64,000 nt of DNA from Mariluticola halotolerans (GTDB taxonomy: Bacteria; Pseudomonadota; Alphaproteobacteria; Rhizobiales; Devosiaceae), in contig NZ_CP090960.1 in assembly GCF_021611515.1 (NCBI RefSeq), forward strand, positions 2,772,001 to 2,836,000, read 5' to 3'. This document shows, one piece after another, positions 27,081 through 37,950 of this stretch. The notes beneath the pieces were generated by a model. The model ran no database searches and had not been told where the DNA came from. It saw only the letters and a list, made by a program, of their open reading frames with translations. Positions within the stretch are counted from its first letter, which is position 1; every line of letters begins with the position of its first letter. The position numbers were made by a program, and so were the translations under genes.

Positions 27081-28067
27081 ATGGCGGTGATGGTAACCGG
27101 TGGGGCCGGGTATATTGGCAGCCACATGGTGCTGCGGCTCAAGGATGCGGGCGAGGACGTGGTTGTGCTCGACAATCTGACGACCGGATTTGACTGGTCG
27201 ATTGACGGGCGTGCAACTTTTGTCGAAGGGCATGCCGGCGATATCGAGCTGGTCAAGAAAACCATTGCCGAGCACGGAATTGAAGAAATCCTGCATTTCG
27301 CCGGATCGATTGTTGTGCCTGAATCAGTTGAGAACCCGCTTAAATATTACGCCAATAACACGGTGACCTCGCGGGCACTCATTGAGGCGGCGGTGACAGC
27401 CGGTGTGAAGCATTTCATCTTTTCCTCGACAGCCGCCGTTTACGGCATGATCGGCATGGACCCCGTGGATGAGGCGGCTGTGCTCAAGCCGGAATCGCCT
27501 TATGGGCGCTCCAAGCTGATGACCGAGATGATGCTGGCGGACGTTGCAGCGGCGCACCCCTTAACCTATGGCGTGTTGCGCTATTTCAACGTGGCAGGTG
27601 CGGACCCGGCCGGCCGTTCTGGCCAGTCAACGCCAGAGGCGACCCATTTGATCAAGGTCGCGGCGCAGACGGCTTTGGGGCAGCGCGCGTTCATGAATGT
27701 GTTTGGCTCTGATTATGAGACGCCGGATGGCACCTGTGTCAGAGACTATATTCATGTGACCGATCTGGTGGAAGCGCACGCCCTGTTGTTGGCGCATTTG
27801 CGCAGCGGTGGGGATAGCACGACGCTTAATTGCGGTTATGGGCGTGGCTATTCCGTGCGGGAAGTTGTTGATGTGGTCCGCTCGGTTTCGGGGGTAGATT
27901 TTGAGGCGCGGGAAGTCGGGCGCCGCGCCGGAGATCCGGCTGCGATCGTTGCCAAGGCCGACAAGGCACGGGCGCTGCTCAACTGGCAGCCGGCCCATGA
28001 CGATCTTCAGGAGATTGTGCAGACTGCCTATGCCTGGGAAAAACATTTGATGACGCGCAATCGCTGA
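27081..28067 (+). CDS. galE: UDP-glucose 4-epimerase
   Basis: GalE interconverts UDP-glucose and UDP-galactose with tightly bound NAD+. The N-terminal VTGGAGYIGSHM is the NAD-binding loop, and YGRSK holds the catalytic Tyr and Lys, with Ser in FSSTAAVYG. RYFNVAGADPAG and RDYIHVTDL are hallmark segments. The 328-residue length is normal. It is divergent from galU and upstream of the lytic transglycosylase gene, four bases before the latter's open frame and 36 before its start. Confidence 0.96.
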   Translation: MAVMVTGGAGYIGSHMVLRLKDAGEDVVVLDNLTTGFDWSIDGRATFVEGHAGDIELVKKTIAEHGIEEILHFAGSIVVPESVENPLKYYANNTVTSRALIEAAVTAGVKHFIFSSTAAVYGMIGMDPVDEAAVLKPESPYGRSKLMTEMMLADVAAAHPLTYGVLRYFNVAGADPAGRSGQSTPEATHLIKVAAQTALGQRAFMNVFGSDYETPDGTCVRDYIHVTDLVEAHALLLAHLRSGGDSTTLNCGYGRGYSVREVVDVVRSVSGVDFEAREVGRRAGDPAAIVAKADKARALLNWQPAHDDLQEIVQTAYAWEKHLMTRNR

Positions 28068-28103
28068 TCATTGCCGCCGGGTGGCGGACAGAAGGAGGAT
28101 TGG

Positions 28104-29312
28104 ATGTTGCGGGTTTTAACGACTGTCCTGTTTGCATTGCTGGCTTTGCCGGCTGCTGCTGACCCCGTGGAAAGCTTTGATGCGTTTGTGCGCGGCTTTG
28201 AAGCGAAGGCAGTGCGGGCGGGGATTTCGCGCGATGTCTATCGGCAGGTGACAGCCGGGCTTAAACCCGTCAGCAATATTCCGGGACTGGTGACCAGCCA
28301 GCCAGAATTCTCGACCCCGATGTGGGACTATATCGAGGGGCGGGTTTCGTCGGGCCGTATTCAGCGTGGGCGGGATGCCATGGCGCGCAACCGGGCGCTG
28401 TTTGATCGCATCGGCCAGCAATATGGCGTCGATCCTGCCATTCTCGGGGCGATCTGGGGCATGGAAACCGATTATGGTGCGGTGCTGGGTAATTCAAAAC
28501 TGATCAAACCCGTCATCCCCTCGCTGGCGACGCTGGTGCATCACCGGCGCGGGCGGCTGGCAGAGGATGAGAACGAGTTGCTTGTGGCCTTGCGATTGAT
28601 CCAGGATCATGGCTGGCGGGCTGACACGCTGGTAGGTTCGTGGGCGGGGGCTATCGGGCACACGCAGGTGATTGTTTCCGGGCTTTTGGCCCATGGCACC
28701 GATGGGGACGGTGATGGCCGGGTTAATCCGCATGCCTCTTTAGCGGATGCATTGGCGACGACGGCGGTCTATCTCAGAGCCCTCAAATACCAGCCGGGCA
28801 TTGACTGGGGGTTCGAGGTCGAACTGCCGACGGGATTTGATTATACGCTCGCCACGCGCACAGAGATGCGCCCGGTGCGGTTTTTTGCCGAGCGCGGCGT
28901 GCGCCGGGTGAAGGGACGGGAATTTGCAGACCTCAACCAGGATGTTTTTCTTTATGTGCCGACTGGACAGAACGGACCGAAATTCCTGATGACCCCCAAC
29001 TACCTGGTGCTCAAGGGCTATAACTTTTCGGATTCTTATGCGCTGGCCGTGGCGCATTTGACGGACCGGCTGAAAGGGGCTGGGCCGTTTGTGACACCGT
29101 GGCCCAAGACAACGCAGTTTCCCAACCGGCAGCAGCGGATCGATATTCAGCGTTGGCTGAAACAGCTCGGGTTTTATGATGGGGAAGTGGATGGGCGGAT
29201 CGGGCCTATATCGCAATTAGCCTATCAACGCTTTCAGGCGGCGCGGGGATTGGTGGCGGATGGGTTCATCACCCGAGACGCCCATGCGGCATTGCAGGCC
29301 GCGACACGCTAG
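28104..29312 (+). CDS. Lytic murein transglycosylase (MltB type) with peptidoglycan-binding domain
   Basis: This 402-residue periplasmic enzyme cleaves glycan strands to 1,6-anhydro ends. It has a signal peptide (VLFALLALPAAADP), an SLT-type catalytic domain with the acid Glu in IWGMETDYGAVLG, the GSWAGAIGHTQV motif and DGDGDGRVN, and a C-terminal PG_binding_1 domain (IQRWLKQLGFYDGEVDGRIG). AGGAGG lies six bases before ATG 28104. It is followed by an SGNH-hydrolase gene, a common alphaproteobacterial neighbour, and may share the galE transcript. Confidence 0.93.
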   Translation: MLRVLTTVLFALLALPAAADPVESFDAFVRGFEAKAVRAGISRDVYRQVTAGLKPVSNIPGLVTSQPEFSTPMWDYIEGRVSSGRIQRGRDAMARNRALFDRIGQQYGVDPAILGAIWGMETDYGAVLGNSKLIKPVIPSLATLVHHRRGRLAEDENELLVALRLIQDHGWRADTLVGSWAGAIGHTQVIVSGLLAHGTDGDGDGRVNPHASLADALATTAVYLRALKYQPGIDWGFEVELPTGFDYTLATRTEMRPVRFFAERGVRRVKGREFADLNQDVFLYVPTGQNGPKFLMTPNYLVLKGYNFSDSYALAVAHLTDRLKGAGPFVTPWPKTTQFPNRQQRIDIQRWLKQLGFYDGEVDGRIGPISQLAYQRFQAARGLVADGFITRDAHAALQAATR

Positions 29313-29366
29313 ATCAAAACGCAATCTGCCTTGGTTTTGACCGCCTGTTGCTGATAATGAAAGCTC

Positions 29367-30539
29367 ATGATGCGCGTTTTGATCCTTGTTCTGTTCGTTC
29401 TTGGCTTGAGCCTGCCAGCACTTGTGCCGGTGGTGGCCCAGGCGCAGGACCGTATCGAGGTGGCGCAGCAACAAAAGAAGCGCACGCTGTTTGACCTGTT
29501 GTTCGGCTCGGACGACAAGCCGGCGGCGGAAGCGCCGCGCAAGACGCGCAAGCCTGCCGCCTCCAGCACCCGCAAGGCCGCGCTGCCGCCGGCGGTGCCG
29601 ACCCCGAATGTAGAGAAGGCTCTCGACGCGACGCGGTTGGCGGTGTTTGGCGATTCGCTGGCGGTTGACCTCGCCAAGGCGATGGAGAGGTTTTATGCCG
29701 AGGATCCGAATCTGGTGATTATCGGGCAAGGCGTTGGATCTTCAGGCTTTGTGCGCGATGATTTCTTTGACTGGGACAAGGCATTGCGCGACGCGATTGC
29801 GGCGGACAGTTTTGATATTGCCGTGGTGGCGATGGGGATTAATGACCGTCAAAATTTGCGGGTTGATGGGACCAGCGTCAAACCGTTGACCGACGAATGG
29901 AAAGTCGCCTATTCGGCACGGCTCAATGGCTTTCTGGAGCAATTGCGTTTGGCGGGCAAGCCGGTGATCTGGGTAGAATTGCCGCCGATGGAAGCGCCGA
30001 GCTATGGCTCGGCGATGACGCAGATCTCCTCATTGCAGCGGCTGGCGGCGTTTTCTGCCGGGGCTGAATATGTGGAGACGTTTGACCGGTTTGCCGATGA
30101 GGCTGGCAATTATGTTGCCAATGGCCCGGATTTGAACGGCCAGAATGTTTTGATGCGCAAGAAGGATGGTATCCATTTCTCGAGCGCGGGGTCGGACAAG
30201 CTGGCGTTTTTCATCAATCAGTCGCTGAAACGGTTTTATCGCGGCGGCACGATCAGCGTCGCCGTGGTGGATCCCCTGGCCAATACGGACGCCGCCTCGA
30301 TGGTGCGCCTGCCGTTTCAAGGGCTGGGGCAGGTGCGGTTGCTGGAGGTTGCCGGGGCGGTTATTCCGCTGAAATCGATCACGCGGCGCGCGGGCGATCT
30401 GTTGATTGCGGAACCGGGGGCCGGTGTGTCATCCGGCTTTTCACTGGACGAGATGGTGAAAGCGCCGGTGGGACGCGCAGATGCGTTCGGGGTTGGGGTG
30501 GATTTGAGCCAGTCCGCAACATCTGGTGCTGCGGACTAG
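29367..30539 (+). CDS. Periplasmic SGNH/GDSL-like hydrolase (DUF459 family)
   Basis: This 390-residue protein has a signal peptide (LILVLFVLGLSLPALVPVVA), a basic Ala/Pro linker (about residues 40-80) and an SGNH hydrolase fold. Block I FGDSLA carries the nucleophile Ser, block III is MGINDRQ, and block V DGIHFSSAGSDKL carries Asp/His. DUF459 proteins are thought to act as esterases or acyl-group hydrolases on cell-envelope glycans. A C-terminal domain of about 90 residues is not recognised. Position after a transglycosylase supports an envelope role. Confidence 0.88.
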   Translation: MMRVLILVLFVLGLSLPALVPVVAQAQDRIEVAQQQKKRTLFDLLFGSDDKPAAEAPRKTRKPAASSTRKAALPPAVPTPNVEKALDATRLAVFGDSLAVDLAKAMERFYAEDPNLVIIGQGVGSSGFVRDDFFDWDKALRDAIAADSFDIAVVAMGINDRQNLRVDGTSVKPLTDEWKVAYSARLNGFLEQLRLAGKPVIWVELPPMEAPSYGSAMTQISSLQRLAAFSAGAEYVETFDRFADEAGNYVANGPDLNGQNVLMRKKDGIHFSSAGSDKLAFFINQSLKRFYRGGTISVAVVDPLANTDAASMVRLPFQGLGQVRLLEVAGAVIPLKSITRRAGDLLIAEPGAGVSSGFSLDEMVKAPVGRADAFGVGVDLSQSATSGAAD

Positions 30540-30552
30540 CCCGATATTGCGT

Positions 30553-31980
30553 TTAGCGGGGCAGGTTGGTGGTGCCCATCAAATCCATATCGATGGAACG
30601 GGCGGCCTGACGGCCTTCCCGAATGGCCCAGACCACCAGTGACTGGCCACGGCGCATGTCGCCGGCGGCATAGACGCCTTCAACCGAAGTCTTGTAGCTG
30701 AATGTGTCGGCAAACAAATTGCCACGCTGGTCCAGCTTTGCACCCAGCTCATCAAGCATGCCTTCATGCACCGGATGGGCGAAGCCGATCGCCATCAAAA
30801 CCAGATCGGCCTTGATGTCGAATTCGGTGCCGGGGATGGGCTTGCGGGCGCGGTCGACCTTGGCGCAGGCAACATGGGTGACGTGACCGTTGTCATTGCC
30901 CTTGATCTCGAGCGTGCCGGCGGAGAACTGGCGGATGGCACCTTCCGCCTGCGACGAGGAGGTGCGCATCTTCACCGCCCAATTGGGCCAGGTGGAGAGC
31001 TTGTCTTCCTTTTCGGGCGGCTGCGGGCGGATATCCATCTGGGTGACCGCAATGGCGCCCTGACGGAAGGCCGTGCCAACGCAATCGGACGCGGTATCGC
31101 CGCCGCCGATGACGACGACATGCTTGCCGGCGGCAACCAGCGGCTGCTGATCGGAAATATCTTCCCCGCCAACGCGGCGGTTCTGCTGGATCAGATAGGG
31201 CATGGCGTAATGTACGCCGGCAAAATGAGTGCCCTCGCAACCCGGATGGCGCGGGAATTCCGAACCGCCGGTGAGGAGGACGGCGTCATGATTGGCGCGC
31301 AAATCCTCGATCGTGCGGGTGACGCCGATATTCTCGTTGTAATGGAAGGTCACGCCTTCGGCTTCCATCTGCTTTACGCGGAAGTCGATATGCTCTTTTT
31401 CCATCTTGAAATCGGGAATGCCATAGCGCAGCAGGCCACCGGCTTTCGGCTCACGCTCGAACACATGTACATCATGGCCGGCACGGGCCAATTGCTGGGC
31501 CGCGGAGAGCCCTGCGGGGCCGGAGCCGATAATGGCGATGGTCTTGCCGGTTTTGACCTCGGCTATTTGCGGCTTGAGCCAGCCGGAGCGGATGGCCTTG
31601 TCGGCGATGGCCTGTTCCACGGTCTTGATGGCAACCGGGACATCCTCAAGGTTCAGCGTGCAGGCTTCCTCGCACGGGGCGGGGCAGATGCGGCCGGTGA
31701 ACTCGGGAAAGTTATTGGTCGAATGCAGATTGCGCGCAGCTTCTTCCCAGTCGCCGCTATAGACCAGATCGTTCCAGTCGGGAATCTGGTTGTTGACCGG
31801 GCAGCCGGTATCGCCATGGCAATAGGGCACGCCGCAATCCATGCAGCGTGCAGCCTGATCGACAATCCGGCCTTCCGACATCGGGATGGTGAATTCGCCA
31901 TAGTGACGCACACGGTCCGATGCCGGCTCGTAGCGCGGTTCTTCGCGGTCGATCTCGAGAAAGCCTGTAACCTTACCCAT
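30553..31980 (-). CDS. gltD: Glutamate synthase, small subunit
   Basis: GltD transfers electrons from NADPH through FAD and 4Fe-4S clusters to GltB in ammonia assimilation. N-terminal cysteines (CMDCGVPYC; GCPVNNQIPDWN; CPAPCEEAC) bind the clusters, IIGSGPAGLSAAQQLARAG binds FAD, and VIGGGDTASDCVGTA binds NADPH. At 475 residues it is standard. It lies 11 bases downstream of gltB, forming the gltBD operon. Confidence 0.97.
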   Translation of the reverse strand: MGKVTGFLEIDREEPRYEPASDRVRHYGEFTIPMSEGRIVDQAARCMDCGVPYCHGDTGCPVNNQIPDWNDLVYSGDWEEAARNLHSTNNFPEFTGRICPAPCEEACTLNLEDVPVAIKTVEQAIADKAIRSGWLKPQIAEVKTGKTIAIIGSGPAGLSAAQQLARAGHDVHVFEREPKAGGLLRYGIPDFKMEKEHIDFRVKQMEAEGVTFHYNENIGVTRTIEDLRANHDAVLLTGGSEFPRHPGCEGTHFAGVHYAMPYLIQQNRRVGGEDISDQQPLVAAGKHVVVIGGGDTASDCVGTAFRQGAIAVTQMDIRPQPPEKEDKLSTWPNWAVKMRTSSSQAEGAIRQFSAGTLEIKGNDNGHVTHVACAKVDRARKPIPGTEFDIKADLVLMAIGFAHPVHEGMLDELGAKLDQRGNLFADTFSYKTSVEGVYAAGDMRRGQSLVVWAIREGRQAARSIDMDLMGTTNLPR

Positions 31981-31991
31981 AATGCTTTTCC

Positions 31992-34900
31992 CTATTCCGC
32001 TGCCGGCTGATGCGTGGGCCGGCCTTTGTTGTTTTCCATTTCGCGAATGGCGCGGGCATATTCAACCGGCATGACCTTCACAAACTTGGGCCGATAGTCA
32101 GCCCAGTTGTCGAGAATGGTCCGGGCGCGGGTTGAACCGGTATAATGCAGATGGTTGGAGATGAGCTGATGCAGGCGCTCATCATCATGCTTGGTCATGT
32201 CGCCGGAAATGTCGACACGGCCATGCCATTCAAGGTCGCCACCATGATGGTGGATTGACCGCATCAGCTTTTCTTCTTCCTGCACCGGTTCAAGATCGAC
32301 CATGGCGAGGTTGCAGCGCTCGCGGAATGTCTGGTCTTCATCAAGAACGTAAGCCACGCCGCCGGACATGCCGGCTGCAAAGTTGCGGCCGGTTTCGCCG
32401 ATGACAACGACAACGCCGCCGGTCATGTATTCACAGCCGTGATCGCCTGTGCCTTCAACAACGGCGATGGCACCGGAATTGCGCACGGCAAAACGTTCGC
32501 CGGCGACACCGCGGAAATAGCATTCACCGGAAATGGCGCCATAGAGCACGGTATTGCCGACAATGATCGACTTCTCGGGCACAACGCGGGCGTTTTCCGG
32601 GGTGCGGACGACGAGCCGGCCACCCGAAAGGCCCTTGCCGACATAGTCATTGGCTTCGCCGACAAGGTCAAAACTGATGCCCTTGCCAAGGAAGGCGCCA
32701 AAGCTTTGTCCGGCAGTGCCGGTCAGCTTGACCGAAATCGTATCATCCGCCAGTCCGTCATAGCCATGAACCTTGGCCACAGCGCCCGAGAGCATGGCGC
32801 CGGTCGAGCGGTCGCGCGAGCGGATTGGTGTTTCGATCTGCACCGGGGTCTTGCTGGCGATGGCGTCTTTGGCTTTCTCGATCAATGTCCGGTCGAGAAC
32901 CTCATCGATTTCATGGTTCTGGAATTCGGAATGATAGATCGTGTCGTCGCCCAGGGGCTCCGGCTTGTAGAACAGCTTGGAATAATCGAGGCCACGGGCC
33001 TTCCAGTGATCGACCAGACGGTGCTGGGAGAGCAGGTCGGACCGGCCCACCAGTTCATTGATGGTGCGTGCACCCATTTCCGCCATCAACACCCGCAATT
33101 CCTCGGCGATGAAGAAGAAGTAGTTGATGACGTGTTCAGGCGTGCCCTTGAAGCGCTTGCGCAGCACCGGGTCCTGGGTGGCAACGCCAACCGGGCAGGT
33201 GTTCAAATGGCATTTGCGCATCATGATGCAGCCCGCCGCAATCAGCGGCGCGGTGGAGAAGCCGAATTCATCGGCCCCCAGCAGTGCGCCGATCAGTACA
33301 TCCCGGCCGGTCTTGAGACCGCCATCGACCTGCAGGGCCACGCGGGAGCGCAACCGGTTCAGCACAAGGGTCTGATGGGTTTCGGCCAGACCGATTTCCC
33401 AAGGGGAGCCGGCATGCTTTAGCGAGGTCAGCGGAGACGCGCCGGTGCCGCCATCATAACCGGAGACAGTGATATGGTCGGCGCGCGCCTTGGCAACGCC
33501 AGCCGCAACCGTGCCGACGCCAACCTCGGAGACGAGCTTGACCGAAATATCGGCGGCGGGATTGACGTTTTTCAGATCATAAATGAGCTGGGCCAGATCC
33601 TCGATGGAATAGATATCATGGTGCGGCGGGGGCGAAATCAGGCCCACACCCGGCGTTGAATGCCGTGTCTTGGCGATGACCCAGTCAACCTTGTGACCGG
33701 GGAGCTGACCGCCTTCGCCGGGTTTGGCACCCTGAGCGACCTTGATCTGGATGACATCGGAATTGACCAGATAATCGGTGGTCACACCAAAGCGGCCAGA
33801 GGCGACCTGCTTGATGGCCGAGCGCATCGGGTTGGATGAGCCATCGGGCAAAGGCTTGTAACGATCCGGCTCTTCGCCACCTTCGCCGGTGTTCGACTTG
33901 CCGCCGATCCGGTTCATGGCGATGGCAAGGGTTGAATGGGCCTCACGCGAGATCGAGCCGAAGCTCATCGCGCCGGTGGAGAACCGCTTGACGATATCCG
34001 CTGCGGGTTCAACCTCATCAAGTGGCACGGCAGGGCCGATCGGCTTGATGTCGAACAGGGAGCGGATGGCCTTGGCCTCGGATGCCTGATCATTGATCTC
34101 GGCAGCAAAGGCATTGTAGCGCTCTTGTGCGTTTTCCGGGCTGTCGTCATGGGTGCGCACGGCGTGCTGCAGGTTGGCAACCGCGTTTGGCGTCCATGCA
34201 TGGGCTTCGCCGCGAATGCGGTAGCCATATTCGCCGCCGACATCGAGGGCGCGCTTCAGCACAACGTCGTCACCGAAAGCCAGTGTGTGGCGGCGGACCG
34301 TTTCGTTGGCAACAGCTTCAAGGTCCACACCTTCAATCGTTGTGGCGGTGCCGAAGAAGAAGCGGTTGACCAGTTCGGTGGAGAGGCCGACAGCATCAAA
34401 AATCTGCGCGCCGCAATAGGACTGATAGGTGGAGATGCCCATTTTGGACATGACCTTCAACAGACCCTTACCCACCGACTTGATGTAGCGGTAGATGACT
34501 TCATGCTCATCAACTTCGGGCGGATATTCGCCTTCGGCGTGCAGCGCTGCGAGGGTCTCGAAAGCCAGATAGGGGTTGATGGCTTCTGCGCCATAGCCTG
34601 CCAGCACGGCAAAGTGATGCACTTCGCGCGCTTCACCGGTTTCAACCACGAGGCCGGACGAGGTGCGCAAACCCTTGCGGATGAGGTGATGATGGACGGC
34701 GGCGGTGGCCAGCAATGCGGGAATGGCAATACGGTCCGCGCTGACCATCCGGTCAGACAGAATGATGATGTTGTAGCCTTCGCGCACGGCCGCTTCCGCC
34801 CGCTCGCAAAGGGTTACAAGTGCCTCATCCATACCCTCGGCACCCTTCTCGCCATTATAGGTAATGTCGAGAGTTTCGGTGCGGAACTGGTTGTCGGCGA

Positions 34901-36707
34901 TATCGCCAATGGTGCGGATCTTTTCCAGGTCGCCATTGGTCAGGATCGGCTGGCGCACTTCGAGGCGCTTGACGTGCTTTTGCTCGCGCAATTCGAACAG
35001 GTTCGGGCGCGGGCCGATAAACGAGACAAGGCTCATCACCGATTCCTCGCGGATCGGATCGATCGGCGGGTTGGTGACCTGGGCGAAGTTCTGCTTGAAA
35101 TAGGTATAGAGCAGCTTTGACTTTTCCGAGAGCGCGGAAATGGGCGTGTCCGTGCCCATCGAGCCAGTGCCTTCCTGGCCGGTGGTGGCCATCGGCGCCA
35201 TCAAGATCTTGATGTCTTCCTGGGTGTAGCCAAAGGCCTGCTGACGATCGAGCAGGCTTTCTGAGGTTTTTGGCGCCTGGGGTTCGGTTTCGGGCAGGTC
35301 TTCGAGCACGATCTGGGTGCGGCCCAGCCACTGGGCATAGGGGAATTGCTCGGCGAGCTTCTGCTTGATCTCGCGGTCGGCGATGATGCGGCCTTCCTCA
35401 AGATCGACAAACAGCATCTTGCCCGGCTGCAGGCGCCACTTTTCGACGATTTCCTCTTCGGGAATGGTCAAAACGCCCGCTTCTGAGGCGAGAACCACAT
35501 GATCATCGGTGGTCACGCAATAGCGGGCCGGCCGCAGGCCGTTGCGGTCAAGGGTCGAAACGATCTGCTTGCCATCGGAAAAAGTCATCGAGGCGGGGCC
35601 ATCCCATGGCTCCATGATGGCGGCGTGATATTCGTAAAAGGCGCGCCGCGTGTCATCCATCAGGGCATTGCCGGCCCATGCTTCGGGCACCATGGTCATG
35701 GCTGCATGGGGCAATGAATAGCCGCCGCGCACGAGGAATTCGAGCGCGTTGTCGAAACAGGCGGTGTCCGACTGGCCTTCATAGGAGATCGGCCAGAGCT
35801 TATTGATGTCGTCGCCATAAAGCGCCGACGCCACAGAGGCCTGACGGGCAGCCATCCAGTTGACGTTGCCACGAATGGTGTTGATCTCGCCGTTATGGGC
35901 GGTCATGCGGTAGGGATGGGCCAGCTTCCAGGACGGGAAGGTGTTGGTGGAGAACCGCTGATGCACAAGGGCGAGGGCCGATTCAAAATCGGGATCGCTC
36001 AGATCATTATAGAATGCGCCCAATTGATAGGCGAGGAACATGCCCTTGTAGACAATGGTGCGTGCCGACATGGAGACAACGTAAAATCCATTGTCGGACT
36101 GCGCCTCGGGCAGGGCCGAATAAATGCTGTTGGAGATGACCTTGCGGGTGATCAACAGCTTGCGCTCGAAGGTGTCGAGGTCCATGCCCTCGGGGCGGGC
36201 GATGAATACCTGTTCGATGATCGGCTGCGTGGCGATGACGCCTTCGGACAGGCAGGAATTATCGAATGGCACGACGCGTTCGCCCAGAAGCGTGAGGCCT
36301 TCATCGGCAAGGCAACCCTTGAGCAGCTCGGCGCACTTGTCGCGCAGGCCTTCGTCATTGGGATAGAAAATCATGCCGATGGCATATTCGCCGGCACCAG
36401 GCAGGGCGAAATCGACGCTCTTGGCAAAGAAATTGTGCGGGACCTGCACCAGCATGCCGGCGCCATCACCCATTAAGGGGTCTGCGCCCACGGCACCACG
36501 ATGGGTCAGGTTCTCGAGGATTTCGAGGCCCTTTTCCACGATGTTGTGGGATTTCTTGTTTTTGATATGGGCGATAAAGCCGACGCCGCAGGCATCATGC
36601 TCATTCATGGGGTTATAAAGACCCTGCGCCGCCGGACGCCCGGATTTAAGCGCAGTGGCGCCTGTTGCCAGAGGGGTCGCAACCGATCCGTTCCGCAGCT
36701 TTGCCAT
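31992..36707 (-). CDS. gltB: Glutamate synthase, large subunit
   Basis: GltB converts glutamine plus 2-oxoglutarate into two glutamates. The class II glutamine amidotransferase domain begins at Cys40 ([10 protein letters not shown]) after a 39-residue propeptide that is normally removed. The central and FMN domains follow, with GGEEPDRYK, the 3Fe-4S site region [19 protein letters not shown], and a C-terminal beta-helix ([24 protein letters not shown]). At 1571 residues it is full length. ATG 36707 has GAGGA upstream; the frame is open further. A 570-base non-coding stretch precedes it. Confidence 0.97.
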   Translation of the reverse strand: MAKLRNGSVATPLATGATALKSGRPAAQGLYNPMNEHDACGVGFIAHIKNKKSHNIVEKGLEILENLTHRGAVGADPLMGDGAGMLVQVPHNFFAKSVDFALPGAGEYAIGMIFYPNDEGLRDKCAELLKGCLADEGLTLLGERVVPFDNSCLSEGVIATQPIIEQVFIARPEGMDLDTFERKLLITRKVISNSIYSALPEAQSDNGFYVVSMSARTIVYKGMFLAYQLGAFYNDLSDPDFESALALVHQRFSTNTFPSWKLAHPYRMTAHNGEINTIRGNVNWMAARQASVASALYGDDINKLWPISYEGQSDTACFDNALEFLVRGGYSLPHAAMTMVPEAWAGNALMDDTRRAFYEYHAAIMEPWDGPASMTFSDGKQIVSTLDRNGLRPARYCVTTDDHVVLASEAGVLTIPEEEIVEKWRLQPGKMLFVDLEEGRIIADREIKQKLAEQFPYAQWLGRTQIVLEDLPETEPQAPKTSESLLDRQQAFGYTQEDIKILMAPMATTGQEGTGSMGTDTPISALSEKSKLLYTYFKQNFAQVTNPPIDPIREESVMSLVSFIGPRPNLFELREQKHVKRLEVRQPILTNGDLEKIRTIGDIADNQFRTETLDITYNGEKGAEGMDEALVTLCERAEAAVREGYNIIILSDRMVSADRIAIPALLATAAVHHHLIRKGLRTSSGLVVETGEAREVHHFAVLAGYGAEAINPYLAFETLAALHAEGEYPPEVDEHEVIYRYIKSVGKGLLKVMSKMGISTYQSYCGAQIFDAVGLSTELVNRFFFGTATTIEGVDLEAVANETVRRHTLAFGDDVVLKRALDVGGEYGYRIRGEAHAWTPNAVANLQHAVRTHDDSPENAQERYNAFAAEINDQASEAKAIRSLFDIKPIGPAVPLDEVEPAADIVKRFSTGAMSFGSISREAHSTLAIAMNRIGGKSNTGEGGEEPDRYKPLPDGSSNPMRSAIKQVASGRFGVTTDYLVNSDVIQIKVAQGAKPGEGGQLPGHKVDWVIAKTRHSTPGVGLISPPPHHDIYSIEDLAQLIYDLKNVNPAADISVKLVSEVGVGTVAAGVAKARADHITVSGYDGGTGASPLTSLKHAGSPWEIGLAETHQTLVLNRLRSRVALQVDGGLKTGRDVLIGALLGADEFGFSTAPLIAAGCIMMRKCHLNTCPVGVATQDPVLRKRFKGTPEHVINYFFFIAEELRVLMAEMGARTINELVGRSDLLSQHRLVDHWKARGLDYSKLFYKPEPLGDDTIYHSEFQNHEIDEVLDRTLIEKAKDAIASKTPVQIETPIRSRDRSTGAMLSGAVAKVHGYDGLADDTISVKLTGTAGQSFGAFLGKGISFDLVGEANDYVGKGLSGGRLVVRTPENARVVPEKSIIVGNTVLYGAISGECYFRGVAGERFAVRNSGAIAVVEGTGDHGCEYMTGGVVVVIGETGRNFAAGMSGGVAYVLDEDQTFRERCNLAMVDLEPVQEEEKLMRSIHHHGGDLEWHGRVDISGDMTKHDDERLHQLISNHLHYTGSTRARTILDNWADYRPKFVKVMPVEYARAIREMENNKGRPTHQPAAE

Positions 36708-37277
36708 CACGTATATCCTCATTTTCCCCCGGCGGACATTATGTCCAAATTTGCCGGACACGTCACTGGTTCGGGTCGTACCTGGTACGGCTCGAGGCGA
36801 GTAACGCCACTTGGTTTATTGAGAGCGGCTCTTCATCCAAATGGCCACTCGGGTGGGCCGGGTGGCCCCATCACGTTGCTGCCGCCTCGCTATGGGCGGC
36901 GCATCACGATGTGTGACCTGTTCCCGGGAGACGGGAAGGCCACAGAACGATTTGCGCGATTATAACCCAGTTTTGGGTTGGGGTCTCGTTTTGACTCGCG
37001 CTTTTTTGGACAACAATGCTGTCCTATGTCTGGTGACATTGGCAGATTTTTATGCGGGGAGCAAGCGTCTGGAAGTAAATTTTTGATGAAAATTTTGCCC
37101 GGGTATGGAGCAGAAAATGCCCGGATATGGAAGCGGGCGCGCCCGTTGCCGGGCGCACCCTCTCGCCAGACCGGCTGCGTTCAGCGCATCCAAGGAGGGG
37201 AGATGCGCGAACATCACGGTCCGGAACTTGAGCGCGGGCGGTACGGTTTGCGCGCACCGCCCGGATGGGTCGGGTCG
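36708..37277. other. 570-base intergenic region between gltB and hsp20
   Basis: No gene with a ribosome site and plausible composition is seen. The gltB-proximal half must contain the gltB promoter and a possible long leader. Visible elements are a small hairpin aaccca-gttt-tgggtt (36964-36979), a GC-rich palindrome around 37134-37160, and a stem cgggcggt/accgcccg (37235-37242/37256-37263) that may act as the hsp20 terminator on the minus strand, although without a T-run. Confidence 0.4.
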
Positions 37278-37742
37278 TTAGTTGACCGACTTGTCCTCGA
37301 TGGTCTTTTCACCGGCATTGACGCCGTTGATCGGGATCTGGCGCGGCCGTTTGTTTTCCGGCACTTCGCGCTTCAGGTCGATGTTCAATAGACCGTTTTC
37401 GAGGGCCGCGTTGGTGACTTCCACATAGTCGCCAAGCTGGTAGCGGAGTTCAAAACTGCGTTCGGCAATGCCGCGATGCAGGAACTCGCGACCGTCATCT
37501 TCCGCAGGGGCGGTTTTGGCGCCCTTGACGGTCAGATTGTTTTCCTTGGCTTCGATCGAGATGTCTTCGCCGGAAAAGCCGGCAACGGCGATCGATACGC
37601 GCCAGGAATCATCGTCCAGCCGCTCGATATTATAGGGCGGATAGGTTTTTGTTTCCTGGCCGACCACGGTGTCGAGACGGTTGAAGAGACGGTCAAAACC
37701 GACGGTGGAACGATAGAAGGGTGAGAAATCAAGGGTTTGCAT
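37278..37742 (-). CDS. Small heat-shock protein, Hsp20/IbpA family
   Basis: This 154-residue ATP-independent holdase binds unfolding proteins. The alpha-crystallin domain spans about residues 35-130, with YPPYNIERLDDDSWRVSIAV at its start and ENGLLNIDLKREVPE at its end. The N-terminal MQTLDFSPFYRSTVGFDRLF is typical of rhizobial class A Hsp20. AGGAG precedes ATG 37742; this site is embedded in a ROSE-like hairpin. A sigma-32-type promoter lies about 120 bases upstream, giving two layers of heat control. Confidence 0.95.
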   Translation of the reverse strand: MQTLDFSPFYRSTVGFDRLFNRLDTVVGQETKTYPPYNIERLDDDSWRVSIAVAGFSGEDISIEAKENNLTVKGAKTAPAEDDGREFLHRGIAERSFELRYQLGDYVEVTNAALENGLLNIDLKREVPENKRPRQIPINGVNAGEKTIEDKSVN

Positions 37743-37854
37743 TGCAAGTTCTCCTAATGGTTGAGCAACAAGCTTCAATCGCGGTGTCTCCTTATGCTCC
37801 CTTAAAAGGCGAGCCTGGACGATAACCGCTATTCCCGGGTTATTCCGGCGAACA
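37743..37854 (-). promoter_or_regulatory. ROSE-type RNA thermometer in the hsp20 5' leader
   Basis: The start-proximal hairpin (37748-37769) pairs GTTGCTC with GAGAAC of the AGGAG ribosome site: GUU with AAC, CUC with GAG, leaving the middle G bulged. This is the UUGCU-bulged-G arrangement that defines ROSE elements, which mask the Shine-Dalgarno at low temperature and melt on heat shock. Upstream, AATAACC and GGTTAT form another stem. The leader is about 110 bases, as in rhizobial hsp genes. Confidence 0.75.
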
Positions 37855-37860
37855 GGGAAA

Positions 37861-37888
37861 ATGTAGGTGCGGTCGTTTGGCTTTCAAG
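37861..37888 (-). promoter_or_regulatory. RpoH (sigma-32)-type promoter of hsp20
   Basis: On the minus strand CTTG (37888-37885) is followed by exactly 17 bases and then CCTACAT (37867-37861). The alphaproteobacterial RpoH consensus is CTTG-N17-CYTATNT, so there is one mismatch. It lies at the expected distance before the thermometer leader. Confidence 0.7.
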
Positions 37889-37950
37889 AGGGAGAGAATT
37901 CGATTTGTGCGGGGGGCCCGGACGCGATGAATGATGGATGAACAAGGCGG

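Noticed and set aside
33936-35120. Open frame of 394 codons on the plus strand
   Set aside because: It is antisense to gltB, whose conserved motifs fully explain the region.
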